Assembly: GCA_009746045.1 (NCBI GenBank)
Contig: RPFO01000123.1
Location: 1,051,410 to 1,115,409 of the forward strand
Length of the DNA stretch: 64,000 nt
From: Mesostigma viride
Taxonomy: Eukaryota; Streptophyta; Mesostigmatophyceae; Mesostigmatales; Mesostigmataceae
Direction: 5' to 3'
Part shown: positions 9,892 through 21,300 of the stretch, piece by piece
Layout: every line of letters starts with the position of its first letter
Numbering within the stretch: the stretch's first letter is position 1
Program-made: the position numbers and the translations under genes
Notes under the pieces: generated by a model
Database searches by the model: none
What the model saw: only the letters and a program-made list of their open reading frames with translations
Told to the model about the DNA's origin: nothing

Positions 9892-10566
9892 TGGGTGGGT
9901 GGGTGGGTGGGTGGGTGGGTGGGTGGGTGGGTGGGTGGGTGGGTGGGTGGGTGGGTGGGTGGGTGGGTGGGTGGGTGGTGGGTGGGTGGGTGGGTGGTGG
10001 GTGGGTGGGTGGGTGGGTGGGTGGGTGGGTGGGTGGGTGGGTGGGTGGGTGGGTGGGTGGGTGGGTGGTGGGTGGGTGGGTGGGTGGGTGGGTGGGTGGT
10101 GGTGGGTGGGTGGGTGGGTGGGTGGGTGGGTGGGTGGGTGGGTGGGTGGGTGGGTGGGTGGGTGGGTGGGTGGGTGGGTGGGGGTGGGTGGGTGGGTGGG
10201 TGGTGGGGGTGGGTGGGTGGGTGGGTGGGTGGGTGGGTGGGTGGGTGGGTGGGTGGGTGGGTGGGTGGTGGGTGGGTGGGTGGGTGGGTGGGTGGGTGGG
10301 TGGGTGGGTGGGTGGGTGGGTGGGTGGTGGGTGGGTGGGTGGGTGGGTGGGTGGGTGGGTGGGTGGGTGGGTGGGTGGGTGGGTGGGTGGGTGGGTGGGT
10401 GGTGGGTGGGTGGGTGGGTGGGTGGGTGGGTGGTGGGTGGGTGGGTGGGTGGGTGGGTGGGTGGGTGGGTGGGTGGGTGGGTGGGTGGGTGGGTGGGTGG
10501 GTGGGTGGGTGGGTGGGTGGGTGGGTGGGTGGGTGGGTGGGTGGGTGGGTGGGTGGGTGGGTGGGT
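9892..10566. repeat. (GGGT)n microsatellite, ~675 bp
   Basis: GGGT units with scattered GGT slips, joined to the GCGT array by GGTTATAT. Pseudo-ORFs of Gly/Trp/Val repeats arise from it and are not genes. Confidence 0.97.
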
Positions 10567-10639
10567 TGGGAAGGTGTGCTTTTTATTATGATGATTAGCT
10601 AAGTTACATGTGTGTTATTGATGCACATGTTGACGTTGT

Positions 10640-11560
10640 ATCATGGGCGTGTGCCCCTAAGTCTGCCTTCCTGCATTGTCACATAATATATAATCTAGAT
10701 GTGTTGCTGGGAACCTGACTATACCTTCCAAACTGGAATGAAATCTTGACAACTATGTGATGAAACCCTTGAAAAACAATTACTAGGAACTGCATTTTGT
10801 GTGTTATGTTCGCTAGCATCTGTCACCTATTTGTCGTGCAAACAGTCTGAATTTCTTGTGGGCAGTTAACATAGATGTTTTTATGAGCTGTGCAAAGTTC
10901 TAGGCTTAACTGAGTTCATTGATATGTGCACCCATGTGTCGGAACCCTTGGAAAACCATTAAAAACTGCATATTGGGGGTATTTATGCTAGCATATGTCA
11001 CCATTTTGCCATCCAACCAGCCTGAAACTTTGTGGGCATGCTGCATGGGATGTGTTTAGAACATGTGCAAAGTTCCAGGCCCAACTGAGTTCATTTGGTG
11101 TCATTATATATGCATATGTGTGATGAAAACCTTGGAAAACCATGGAAAAAATGCATTTGGGGGTATTTATGCTAGCATCTGTCACCATTTCGTCAACCAA
11201 CCAGCCTGAAACTTTGTGGGCATGCTTCATGGGATGTGTTTAGAACATGTGCAAAGTTCCAGGCCCAACTGAGTTCATTTGGTGTCATTATATATGCATA
11301 TGTGTGATGAAAACCTTGGAAAACCATGAAAAACTGCATTTTGGGGTATTTATGCTAGCATCTGTCACCATTTCGTCAACCAACCAGCCTGAAACTTCGT
11401 GGGCATGCTGCATGGGATGTGTTTAGAACATGTGCAAAGTTCCAGGCCCAACTGAGTTCATTTGATGTTATTATAGATGCATACATGCCAGAAAGTGCTG
11501 AAAATACGGTATTTTTTGCTAGCAAATGTCACCATGTTACCATGCTGCCGAGTCCAAAAT
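10640..11560. repeat. Tandem satellite, ~175-184 bp unit, about 4.5 copies
   Basis: The phrase GCTAGCATNTGTCACC recurs at about 10816, 10991, 11175, 11358 and 11522. Each unit also carries CAACCAGCCTGAAACTT, GCATGCTGCATGGGATGTG and CAAAGTTCCAGGCCCAACTG. The first and last units are the most diverged. It joins directly to the 3' side of ORF1 copy c. Confidence 0.9.
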
Positions 11561-11639
11561 TTTTTTTTGACCACATGGCATCATAAGATATCTGATAAGG
11601 AACCTTGGTGCCAAATTTGAGGTCAAACTGACCATTATT

Positions 11640-13045
11640 CCATCTCCAAATACTTTTCAGGGGACAAAAATGGCTTTTCGGGTTGATGTGTCTGAGAAAA
11701 GAAATCTTGTCCGCCGGGGTCTTAAAGGTGAGAAGGAGCGGGGGCGGCCCTGCCTTACCCCGCGCGCGGGGAAGGCGGTGGGCGGCCAGCTCGATCTCAC
11801 CAGTAAGGCCCATGCGATCAAGGATTTCTCTCTCAAAAGCACGCGCAAGCTTCTCGGAATTCTCACCTTCCTCCATCTTGAGATTCTTGACAATGACGTT
11901 GAGGCTGCGCTTGGCAAGCTCGGCCTCCTCGCGGAGGTCAAGCGTCTGCCGTTGAAGCTGGGCTGCGACGGCGCGGGAGGTGGTGGAGGTGGTGTGTTGC
12001 TTAAGCATGTCCGCCCAGGTGGTGATGGGAGGAGCATCGCCGGCCAGGCCAGCCGGGGCTGGCTTGGCGGCAATGTCCTTCACCGCCTGGGCGGTGAGGT
12101 CTGCGGTGTTCTGCAGAACCTCGATAGCAATGGCGTTGTCCTTAAGACGCTGGTCGATGTCGCGGAGCTGGGCGGTGATGGAGTCGGTGGAGGCGGAGGG
12201 AGGGGGGGGGGTTGGAGGCGAGGAGGGCGGCGGTGGCGGTGGGGATGGTGGGGAGCTCAGCAGCCAGCGTGCCGCCAAGTGCCGCCACATCTGCAGCAAT
12301 GGGCGTCACGTGCTGTGAGAGGGCGGCGTGGAGGTGGTGGACGAAGGTGGATTCGGTAATGGGGGCGGGGTGCAGAGGGTCCTCGGCCGAGCGCTTAGTG
12401 AGGGTAAAGAGAGCTGCGAGCTGAAGGCGGGGGCGAGACCAGCCGGCCAGGTTGGTGTCGACTGGGCGGTCTGAGACGCGGTGGGAAAACCGGCCGTCAA
12501 CTCCGTTGCGAAAAAAAGTGGGTGTGGAAATTGAGTTGCTGGCACAGGGCCAGCAGTGAGGCGTGTGACCCGTAAAACACGAGCTCCAGTATCTTGATGG
12601 GTGGCATGTCGAAAAAGGCAGGCCTGTTGACGTCGAAGGTGGTAAAGAGCCTGTCGACGTCGAAATCACGCTCAGACCAGCCAGGTTCGGCTGGGCGGCT
12701 GCGTTTTGGCTCAGGCGAGGCTGAAGGCGAAGCAGGAAGCCCGGGAGGGTGCTGGACGACCACCAGTGCGCGACTAGTGGCAGCACTGCCTTCCGGCCCT
12801 GATGGCGAAGCTGCAGCCGGAGCTGCAGACGTATTTTCATTACCGAGCGCAGCCGCCAGGCTGCGTTGCGTCGAGGCGCGTTTATTCGCCATATAGTGCG
12901 TTATAGCTTTGGAAAATTATATCAGCATGTGCGTCTAAGAAAGACGAAGCGATTGTGATATTCACAGCTGAATTCGGGGCTCAAACGTGAAAGTTATGAG
13001 CTCCGACAGCCATGGCTACCTCGTGGCTCGTGGCTCGTGGCTCGT
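11640..13045 (-). pseudogene. L1-like ORF1 pseudogene with 5' leader (copy c)
   Basis: The most complete ORF1 copy. It starts at 12892 (MANKRASTQRSL), after the conserved leader (12893-13045). The order is: a disordered Ala/Pro/Ser N-terminus, a short conserved helix (KILELVFYGSHASLLAL), a coiled-coil-like stretch (ITAQLRDIDQRLKDNAIAIE), then an RRM-like core (RSLNVIVKNL, AHRLPRARGKAGPPPLL, PADKISFLRH). L1 ORF1p is an RNA chaperone and packaging protein. Frameshifts near 12510 and in the G-run near 12205 break it. Similarity to ORF1 ends near 11680 and the sequence passes into the tandem satellite. No linked ORF2 is present. Confidence 0.8.
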
Positions 13046-13439
13046 GGAGATATCAAGGAAAGGCTTGCATCACTCCCCGGACAGGAGAACTTTTGCGGAT
13101 GACTGTAGGTGTAAGTTGGCGATGCCATGGTATCCGGAGACGTCCGTCCTATAGTCAGCAAAATTGGTGCGAGAGGTCCCCAGTTCGATTCCGGTCGGAT
13201 TCATTTGCAGATCGCGTTTTCCGCGTTTTCCGCGGCCTGGCACTGAACGCAAAGGTTTTCACCTTTGCGGAGTGTCTGATCAGAATATCAAGGAGATATC
13301 AAGGAGATATGTTCCAATTCAATTTAATTTATTTTAATGAATGCCCAAGTGCTGCCCATGGAGGTAGCGTCTGGCCAGCACGTGGGCCGGCTTCCTACGT
13401 ACCATCGTACCAGTACGATATGGTGGTGCATGGCCGATA

Positions 13440-13665
13440 GCTATTGCCTGGCCACAATCATCTTCCATGCACCCCATGTCCGCACCTTAGCTGCTGGAAT
13501 ACATGGAGGTGCAGGTGCACTTAGTGCACCCAGAGTAGGTGGCTGTTTACACCCCCCACGTGCAGGTTGTCGCCCAGGATATAAAACCATAGGCCCCTCC
13601 TCAGGGCCATGTGTTACGTATACTCGATCCCACCGGAGTTATGTTCTTAATTGATGGCCGAGGCC
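13440..13665 (+). mobile_element. Diverged R2-family 3' end
   Basis: Matches the R2 3' UTR (CACCCCATGTCCGCA.., AATACATGGAGGTGCAGGTG, CTCAGGGCCATGTG) and ends CCGGAGTTATGTTCTTAATTG. The 5' part is truncated. The hairpin is altered, but ACTC/GAGT pairing remains possible. Confidence 0.6.
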
Positions 13666-13693
13666 ACGTGATAGCAATATAAAAAGTTTATAC

Positions 13694-13733
13694 ATCAAGG
13701 AGACACCCAGCGCAGGCCAGAAATTGGGAGAAT
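13694..13733 (-). mobile_element. Ultrashort repeat, full-length copy
   Basis: On the minus strand it runs from GATTCTCCCAATTTC to GTCTCCTTGAT, about 40 nt. No clear target-site duplication was identified here. It shares both ends with the copies at 36373-36416 and 54585-54622. Confidence 0.6.
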
Positions 13734-13739
13734 CGGACC

Positions 13740-14261
13740 ATGGTAGCTCGAGCCTGCCGTTATCTTGTCCGCGTTTTTGAGTCGTTTGAACAGGATGATG
13801 AATATGAATGGAGATGGAAATGTGTAGCCTTGTGCATTGAAATTATGGCTGGCTTACGTGTAGAGCGACTAGATGACCTAGATGGTGGGGCCGGAAACAG
13901 CTTGCTTGATCAGGGCGTGTGTTTCGAGCCTAACTGGCCGGGAGCGTCTAGTGGTGAGCACCATTGCTGCGATCACTCTCCCACCGTTTACGAGGAAATA
14001 CCCGCAAATGGAAAACCACTGAAAAGGTCTAGCTAGTCAGTCATTAGGTTAGCCATGCCATGTTGCCAAACGTCCAAGAACTGCACACGGTGCACAGGCA
14101 AAAATCCGGAGGACAGCACTTTCAAATGTGCGGCGGGAACCAAAAGCCCGCGTATGCCAGAAAACATCGTGTTGCTTAAATTTCCTGTAGACCCGTGCCA
14201 GAAGTTCAAATACGTAATTCATTCATATGTATCTAGAGGATATGCCCCCTTGACAGACTAG
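13740..14261 (+). other. Two adjacent unrecognised ORFs
   Basis: 98 codons (13740-14036, MVARACRYLVRVFE..) and 68 codons (14055-14261, MPCCQTSKNCTRCTGK..). No domain is recognised. The second has CC, NC and RC cysteines near its start. They lie just beyond the 3' end of the CPSF-A-family gene and may be chance frames. Confidence 0.2.
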
Positions 14262-14471
14262 GTGACCATATGTGATCAGCGGCTACAAGAACGCCGGCCT
14301 CCCAAAAGAATAAGCTATTGAAATCTGTACAGAAAAAATATACCATCATTTTTTGCGGACCAAGATGTATTGTGGTTGAGGTCCAGGCAGTGAATTGTCT
14401 GACATCGGACGACAACTACCACTCGAGACCACCATGCATCCAAAATCGTCCACAGTGACAGGGAATCACTT

Positions 14472-17400
14472 CTAGACCGTGTTGTGCAAGCCGTCCAGCA
14501 GGCGTGTGACGGCAGAGATGCTCAGCTCCAGCGACTCCAGTGAGGGGAGCGGCGGCGGTTTGCACAGGAACAGGCTGCTGCTTCCGAGGATGTGGGTGCC
14601 GTCAAAAGTCTCCGCCTCTGTGTCCTGCTGCGCCGCGACCATGTGGATGATCTGCCGCTGCTGCGGCTCCGACAGCTCCAGGAACTGCGCCAGCATGTCC
14701 CCGTCCAGAACATCGCGCGAGCCCCGCCCCTGCAGGGTCGCACACCGTGCATCCATGCAGTACATGTACAGCAAAAGTATAGCAATCAGCATCAGCGCCC
14801 TATTGGTGGACACATTGCAGCACCAGTCCTCGGGCCAAGTGGGAAAAAAAAAAGAAGAAGAAGAAACTCCAAAAAAATGGGACGCCTAGCCAACAAACAA
14901 GTGGAGAGGCATCTTCCCAGAGACAGTATGACAGGGTGCTTCCCAAACATCACAGTTGAAGGGTGCAGTGCGACACGTTCCCCTCCTCGTCACTGTTGGA
15001 ATCCCCGACATCACGAAGGCACGGCCGGGCTGTCAGGAAACAGCAGTCGCTGCGGCTGCAAGGCCCCTTGACCTCCACCCACCAGACACACAACCCCCTT
15101 CCGCGTTGTGCACTCTACCAGCCTACCTGTCCCCAACAAGCGGATGACAGCAAGGAGCTCAGCAGGCGGACGCAAGCAAGGCCACCACAGCCAGAGGCAT
15201 GTGCCCAATAGATGCAGCGAGCATGGACAAGCATTGGCGGTTTGCCAATTAAGTACTTGGCACACAGCCTGCATGTTTGCGTGACGTGGTTGTACCCACC
15301 ATCCGCGCCTGGGCTCGCAACGCGCCGTGCCGCCCACACAGCACAGGCGCGGTGGCCGGATACGATGCCAGTGCGCGCTGGACGCCCAGGAGGAGCCGGT
15401 ACTCGTCCCTGCAGGGGTGGTTGAGAGGCCCGGCAATGGCCCACGATCGGCATTACCATGATGACGCTTGATGCTTTTAGTGTGTTGCTGACAGAAATCC
15501 CCACAAGACAGCATGTGTGAGGTGACCTGCGCTCCTGTCTGGTGAAACTCAACAACAATAGCCCATTCTCGCGGCATACTTACATGCACGTTTTAATCCC
15601 AGACCTGTTGTGCGCACTGTGGCAAAAGGAACAACAACTCAACAGTGGACCAGTCATGCACAGGCTGCAATCTAAGTCATGTCAGGTTTGACCCACCACC
15701 AACAGCAGCCAGGCTACCCAAAGAATTTCAACAGGAGATCAAGGGACACCAGTCAAGACCACAAGCCACAATCCGAGCTGCTGGTGCAGGAAATGAAGCG
15801 ACGAGGAACGAGTCAATCGCAGTGGCATCCGACCCTTGCCCCCCCCCCCCCCCCCGTTTCCCCTTCCCCCCCATTCCCCCACACACCAGGTTAGCCGCTT
15901 GAACACGACCACGCTGCCCAGCAGGGTGCCCACCACCAGGGAGGACCGCTCGAGCGCGTCCCCCAAGGCTCTCTCAGGGGGGGATGCTCCCTCGGGGCCA
16001 TTTGGCCGTGCTGACGCGAGGGCTGGGTGGCCCACGTCTGGCCCATCAGGTGTTGCGGGTGGGCAGTACGCCAGGGACCCCTGCAGCCGGTCACCACCAG
16101 CACAATGCAATGGAGACGTTTGCGAGTGGAATGAGCGATAGAAAACCCGGGGCCTCAGCACGTACGCTTTAAGAAAGATCGAGGCCAAACATAGCTCCAT
16201 AGAGGTCAAGTGATTGTGCGTAAGGGTAGTGGAGAGCTGGGCTAGGCGCAGGGGGCAGCACATCATAGAATATTTGGGCAGGGCCTTGGGCACGTCGATG
16301 GGGCATGATTCCTGGGCCCACCAGCAATTGTGTCCGTGCACGGGGCCGCGTATGCTAGCACCGAACCGGACAGACCGTCTGCAAAGGGATAATGTCAGCC
16401 ACAGTGCGCTAACAAACCAGGTGATGCCATGTGTTCACTCCCCTCTCAATGCCTCTTGCTAATCCTTGCATACCTGTTCTGCCACCAACTGCGAGGTCTG
16501 GCTAAGTGTGCGCAAAATGATGAGCTGGATGGCCGCTGGCAGAGCGTTCTCGACAGGTGTTCTTAACTTGAGGGGTTATCTCAACTTAAGAAGTTATCTT
16601 GCCTTGAGAGGTTATCTCAACAGACAACGTGGGCACACATTGGGTTCCCGGTAGACAAATGAGGTCACACGGCCAACTAGTGACCATCGTGCACCTGGGA
16701 AACATTACGCGGGGAGCACAAGCTAGGTGCACATGCATGCATCATGCATGGCTCGCCCTGCACAAGCCCAGTATTATCCCACGTGCCTTGATCCCCACAC
16801 AGCACGTTGCGCGCTGGCAAATCGCTAGTTCGCTACCGAAACTTCGAACCTGCATCGCCGCAGAGGGCACACATCAGGGAGATGCGCACCATGGCGTGCG
16901 CCCATGCGCCACGCACCTGTCGTAGGCAGAGCGCCGTCTCCCCCATGTACAGCGAGCCGCCTTCCTCCAGGTTGCGCTCGGGGAAGGTGTCCGGCACGGG
17001 CACTGCCGCACCACGACACGCACAAACTGACGACGGACCCAGTGAGAAGACAAGAGAGAAGAGGGGAGGGAGGGAATGCCCGACACGCCAGCTGGCAGTA
17101 CACTCCTTTTGAGGAATAGAGCACCTGTGCTACCTTCCCAAACGACATCGCGATTTTCAAGGGCGGCGCTGGTTTGGTCAATCAGAATGATTGAGGCAAT
17201 AACCCTTCCCACAAACCATCAACCCCCCCGCTAAGTGGTCACACACAGGTCGTTCAGAAAGCACACCATGCCCTGTAAGCCACCGGTAACGCATGCTGAT
17301 ACGACGCAACAAAGCGCCCCCATTTACATAACATGGCAGTGACCCGTACGACCGCAGCCCTACTCACATGCCATCCCCTGCCATCCCCCCCCCCTGCTCC

Positions 17401-18281
17401 CACGCCACCACACCCCCACGCACCCACGACGCGCTCTTCCCCCAGCAGGTAGAAGAATGAGCCGAAGCGATCCACGCCCGCCACCAGCGCGCGCTCGCTG
17501 TCCTGGCGTGATGCTGCTGCCTCCACCAGGCACTGATCGGCCACACGCCGCTTCTGCCGGTCCATCAGCAGCAGCTCAAACTGTTGCGAGTCCTGCGGCA
17601 ACAGGAGGGGGGCACAAGGAGGAAGCATGTGGCAGGGGGGGAGATGTGGCGAGGGGAAGAATTTAGCACAGGGGAAGTTGAGTAAGAGGGGAGCACAAGA
17701 GGGAGCAAGGTCAGCAGGGGGAGCACAAGCACGTGCAGCACAAGCTGGGTGGCACGAGCGGGGGAGGCCATGAGAAGCATGGGGCCGTCGGGAGAGGAGC
17801 ATGCGTGCGGAAGGACAGCATCGAGGAGGAAGCGAAAGCGGGGGGCAATGGAGACGAAACTGTACGGAGAACGATATCGTAGGCCGAGCAAGCACCCCCT
17901 CCGTGGATAAAGCGGGGACGACCAGCCGGGGCAGAGGGGACCCTGGCACAAGGTCTGGGCCACGAGAAAGTGTTGGTTCTATCCATGAGCAAGTCCATCT
18001 CACATATATTGCAAGACAAAAGATCCCTGCCACACTAGCTCACAAGTTTTGATGCATACTTTTTTCCATGGAATTGAGCTCATAACCCCCCCCCTTTGTC
18101 CCCTCCCCCCCCTTGCCCGTGAGCCCATCATGCCCCCCCCCCCCCTAGGTGCCCCCTTCTCACCATACCCAATGCCCACCACCAATCCTCGGCCCATCCC
18201 CTTCCAGTTTCCACTCCCCTCCACCCTCCTTTCAGTACCCCCCTTCCCACCACCACCACCATGGTGGCCCACCTGTCTGCC

Positions 18282-18313
<32 letters not shown>

Positions 18314-21300
18314 GCTTACCCACCTCTCGGTATTTGTAAATCTGCACGCTGTCGTGGGCGTCGGCGATTGCGATGGTGGTGGCCGTGCAAGAGGTGGAGC
18401 ACGAAATGGACACCACCAGTGTGCGCGTGCGCGCCACGCCACACTTCTTGAGGCGGCCGCTGGCGCTCGACACCGCCAGGCAGTAAACCTGCACAGGGGG
18501 GAAGAGACGAGGTAACATGCCAGAGGCCGAGTCATCATCACGGCAGCTTAGCGGCCAGGTAAACAGCATGGCACCGCAGGGTACCCGCCAGGTGCGCATG
18601 ATGGCGGGGAAAAGAGAGCTGTTCCATACGCAACCAGCAACACAAGCAGGGGCTCAGGGATCCGCCTGGTTTCATGGCCACATGCCAAGTTGTTCTGTCT
18701 AGATATGATGTCGCGGTTGCTGCGCATCTATAAATAGCACCCAAAGCCTCGCGAGTGTCCAGGCAAGGATCTACACAGCTCGTGGCTGTTGCGTTGGAAG
18801 ATGGGTGGCTGTGGCTCTGTAGCTGCTGTCGTTTGTGTAGATTGTGGTGAGGACCAGCAAAAACTGCACCCAAACCGCCAACTACAAGTAAACACTAACC
18901 ATCTCACACCATGCATGCCTCATCCACTTCACCCACCAAACCAACACTAACCACATATTCCTCGAACACAGCAACAGCGGTTCACCCACCTGAGAGCCAT
19001 AAAGCGTACTTTCCTACCGTCGCACAAGCATCCCTGCAGCACCTACTCCCCCCCTTGGCACGCGTCGGCCCTGGGCTATCCCTTGGCACGCGTCGGCACA
19101 AGGCTATCCACGCACCTTCCTCCCCGAGGACACGAGCAGGTAGCGCGCGAGGTAGGCGCGCACACACAGCACGGCACCAGCCATCATCTCCGATGCATGC
19201 ACCAGCTCCAGGCGCCAGGTCCAACAGGCGTCTGCCTCCATGCCGCGCTGGCTGCCGTCACCCCAGGCCGTTGGGAGGCAGGGGTCCGCCACACCTGCCC
19301 CCCCCTGGCTGTTGCCAGCGCTGCCCTCCCCATCGCCACGCGTGCACTCGGTGGCCGACGTCCACATGCAGCTACCTGTACGCCCTTCTCCCCCTGTGCC
19401 CATCTCCACGTCCCCTGCTGGGTGCTCGCGCGTGGCATCCCGGGCCCCTTTGCCTCGGTCCGCACCCGCCCCTTCCGCCCCATCTCTACCGCCACCAACG
19501 CCACCAACGCCACCAACGCCACCAACGCCACCAACGCCACCAACGCCACCAGCACCGGCAAGGGGTTGCGAACGCAAGTCCTGCGGCTGTAGCCCCGCAC
19601 GCACGCGCACAAGCCGCAGAATCAGCAGCCGGCCGCCCTTGCGCGCCCCCCCCCGGTACCCCGTGCCCACCACCACGTAGGTGACAGGCGCAGTGCCTGG
19701 CGCGGCGCGGTGGGAAGCGGCGGTGTGACCTGGTTGCCAGTTGGCACGACTGGGGGGTGGCGGGTGGGACGCGGCCAGGGATGGCGGCGGCTGTATCGGG
19801 CAGGGGGGTGTCCAGGAGCTCAGGGAGCACGCCACCTCGTCCGGCCCCAGCGCCATGCGGCAGAGCTCCACACCCGAGAGGGGGTCGATGCACCGGACGT
19901 CAGACGATGATGATGAGGAGGATGATGATGACCATGGTAATGATGATGATGCGGATAATGAGGAAGTAGCAGGCCCAGGGGCTGCGGCAGTGGACGCGGC
20001 CAGGATGGCAGAAGCTGTTGTGGGGCCTTCGCGGGCTCGGGGTCTAGTGTGGGCACTGCTGCTTTCGTCACCTCGGGTGGCATCCGTCACACACAGCACC
20101 AGCAACTTGCCGGACGGCGGGTGGTGCAGGATGCGGCGCGGCGTGGCACCAAGTGGCAGCTTCTGCATGCTGATGCGTGCGTACGGACGCAGCTGGACCT
20201 GCAGCGCCGCAAACACAGGCATGAAGTGTTGCTGTGTTACTAACGGCAGCAATTACGTGTGGTATGATAGATGGTAGCGGGACAGCAATAACTATACAAC
20301 GACATCCATATCCCTGTGCAATATGTGCCACAAGGTATCACTAGATAGACCGACACGATAGGAAATTAGATAGGGTATCACTACAGGCGGCTATATAGGA
20401 TATTGGCACAGCGAAGCCATCAGCCGAGACTATGCGGCAGGCAGGACGCCCTGGGCACCCAGATGCCTCCCATCCATGTGGGAACAAAGACCCAGGCATC
20501 CTGAGCCCTATCCCATACCCGGCGCATCTGCTTTGGCTCCTCAGCTACTTGGCGTACTCAGTGCCCTTGCTCATGACCGCCTAAGGGCAAGGCCAGCAAC
20601 CAAGGCCAGGGGTGCAGTGAGGCTCACGACATGGCCACGAAACATTAAGACAGCGGTGGGGGGAGTGAAAGGCTAGCCCAGAACCGCCCCAAACCTGTAC
20701 AGGATGGGGCACGGCGGTTTGTACTGCCAAGGAGCCGCAATCAGACTCCGTCTGCGACACCTGTGACAGCGATCTCACCCCTCGCTCCCCCCCAAACCCG
20801 CAGAAAAAAAAAAGTACGAGTCGCCCCCTGGTTCTCAAGGCGGGCAGCACCATAGGCTTGCGCCGCAGGTGCGGCCGCCCCAGGTCACCCACGCACGATC
20901 CTGAGAGCATCGTGACGTCATTCCTGGAGCCAATGATGGTTCTCGTCATGACCGCCGAGTGATGGCTTGAGTCGAGACACCCGTGTGATGGCTTGAGTCA
21001 CCCCTGGCGTGAGACACCCCTGGTGTCATGACCACGCGAGACAACACGAAAACGTGCCAGCGCGGGTACTTGCACGCGTACAAGGCACCCCTTGCCTGAG
21101 CCCTCAAGCACAAGTCACCACTTGCCTGAGCCCTCAAGCACAAGTCACCACTTGCCTGCGCCCTCAAGCAGGAGCCACCACTTGCCTGCGCCCTCAAGCA
21201 GGAGCCACCACTTGCCTGCGCCCTCAAGCAGGAGCCACCACTTGCCTGTGTCCTACATCAGTCCACCGAGGGAAGTATCCCAAGCATCCACAATAGAAGA

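Noticed and set aside
13127-13205. tRNA-like sequence with a B-box-like GTTCGATTCC motif
   Set aside because: The T loop fits, but the T stem has mismatches, no proper D arm or anticodon arm can be folded at the right spacing, and the A box would be too close. At most a degenerate tRNA-derived fragment.
21088-21250. Regular ~30-bp repeats suggestive of CRISPR
   Set aside because: Units are directly adjacent with no unique spacers, and the context is an intron of a eukaryotic gene.
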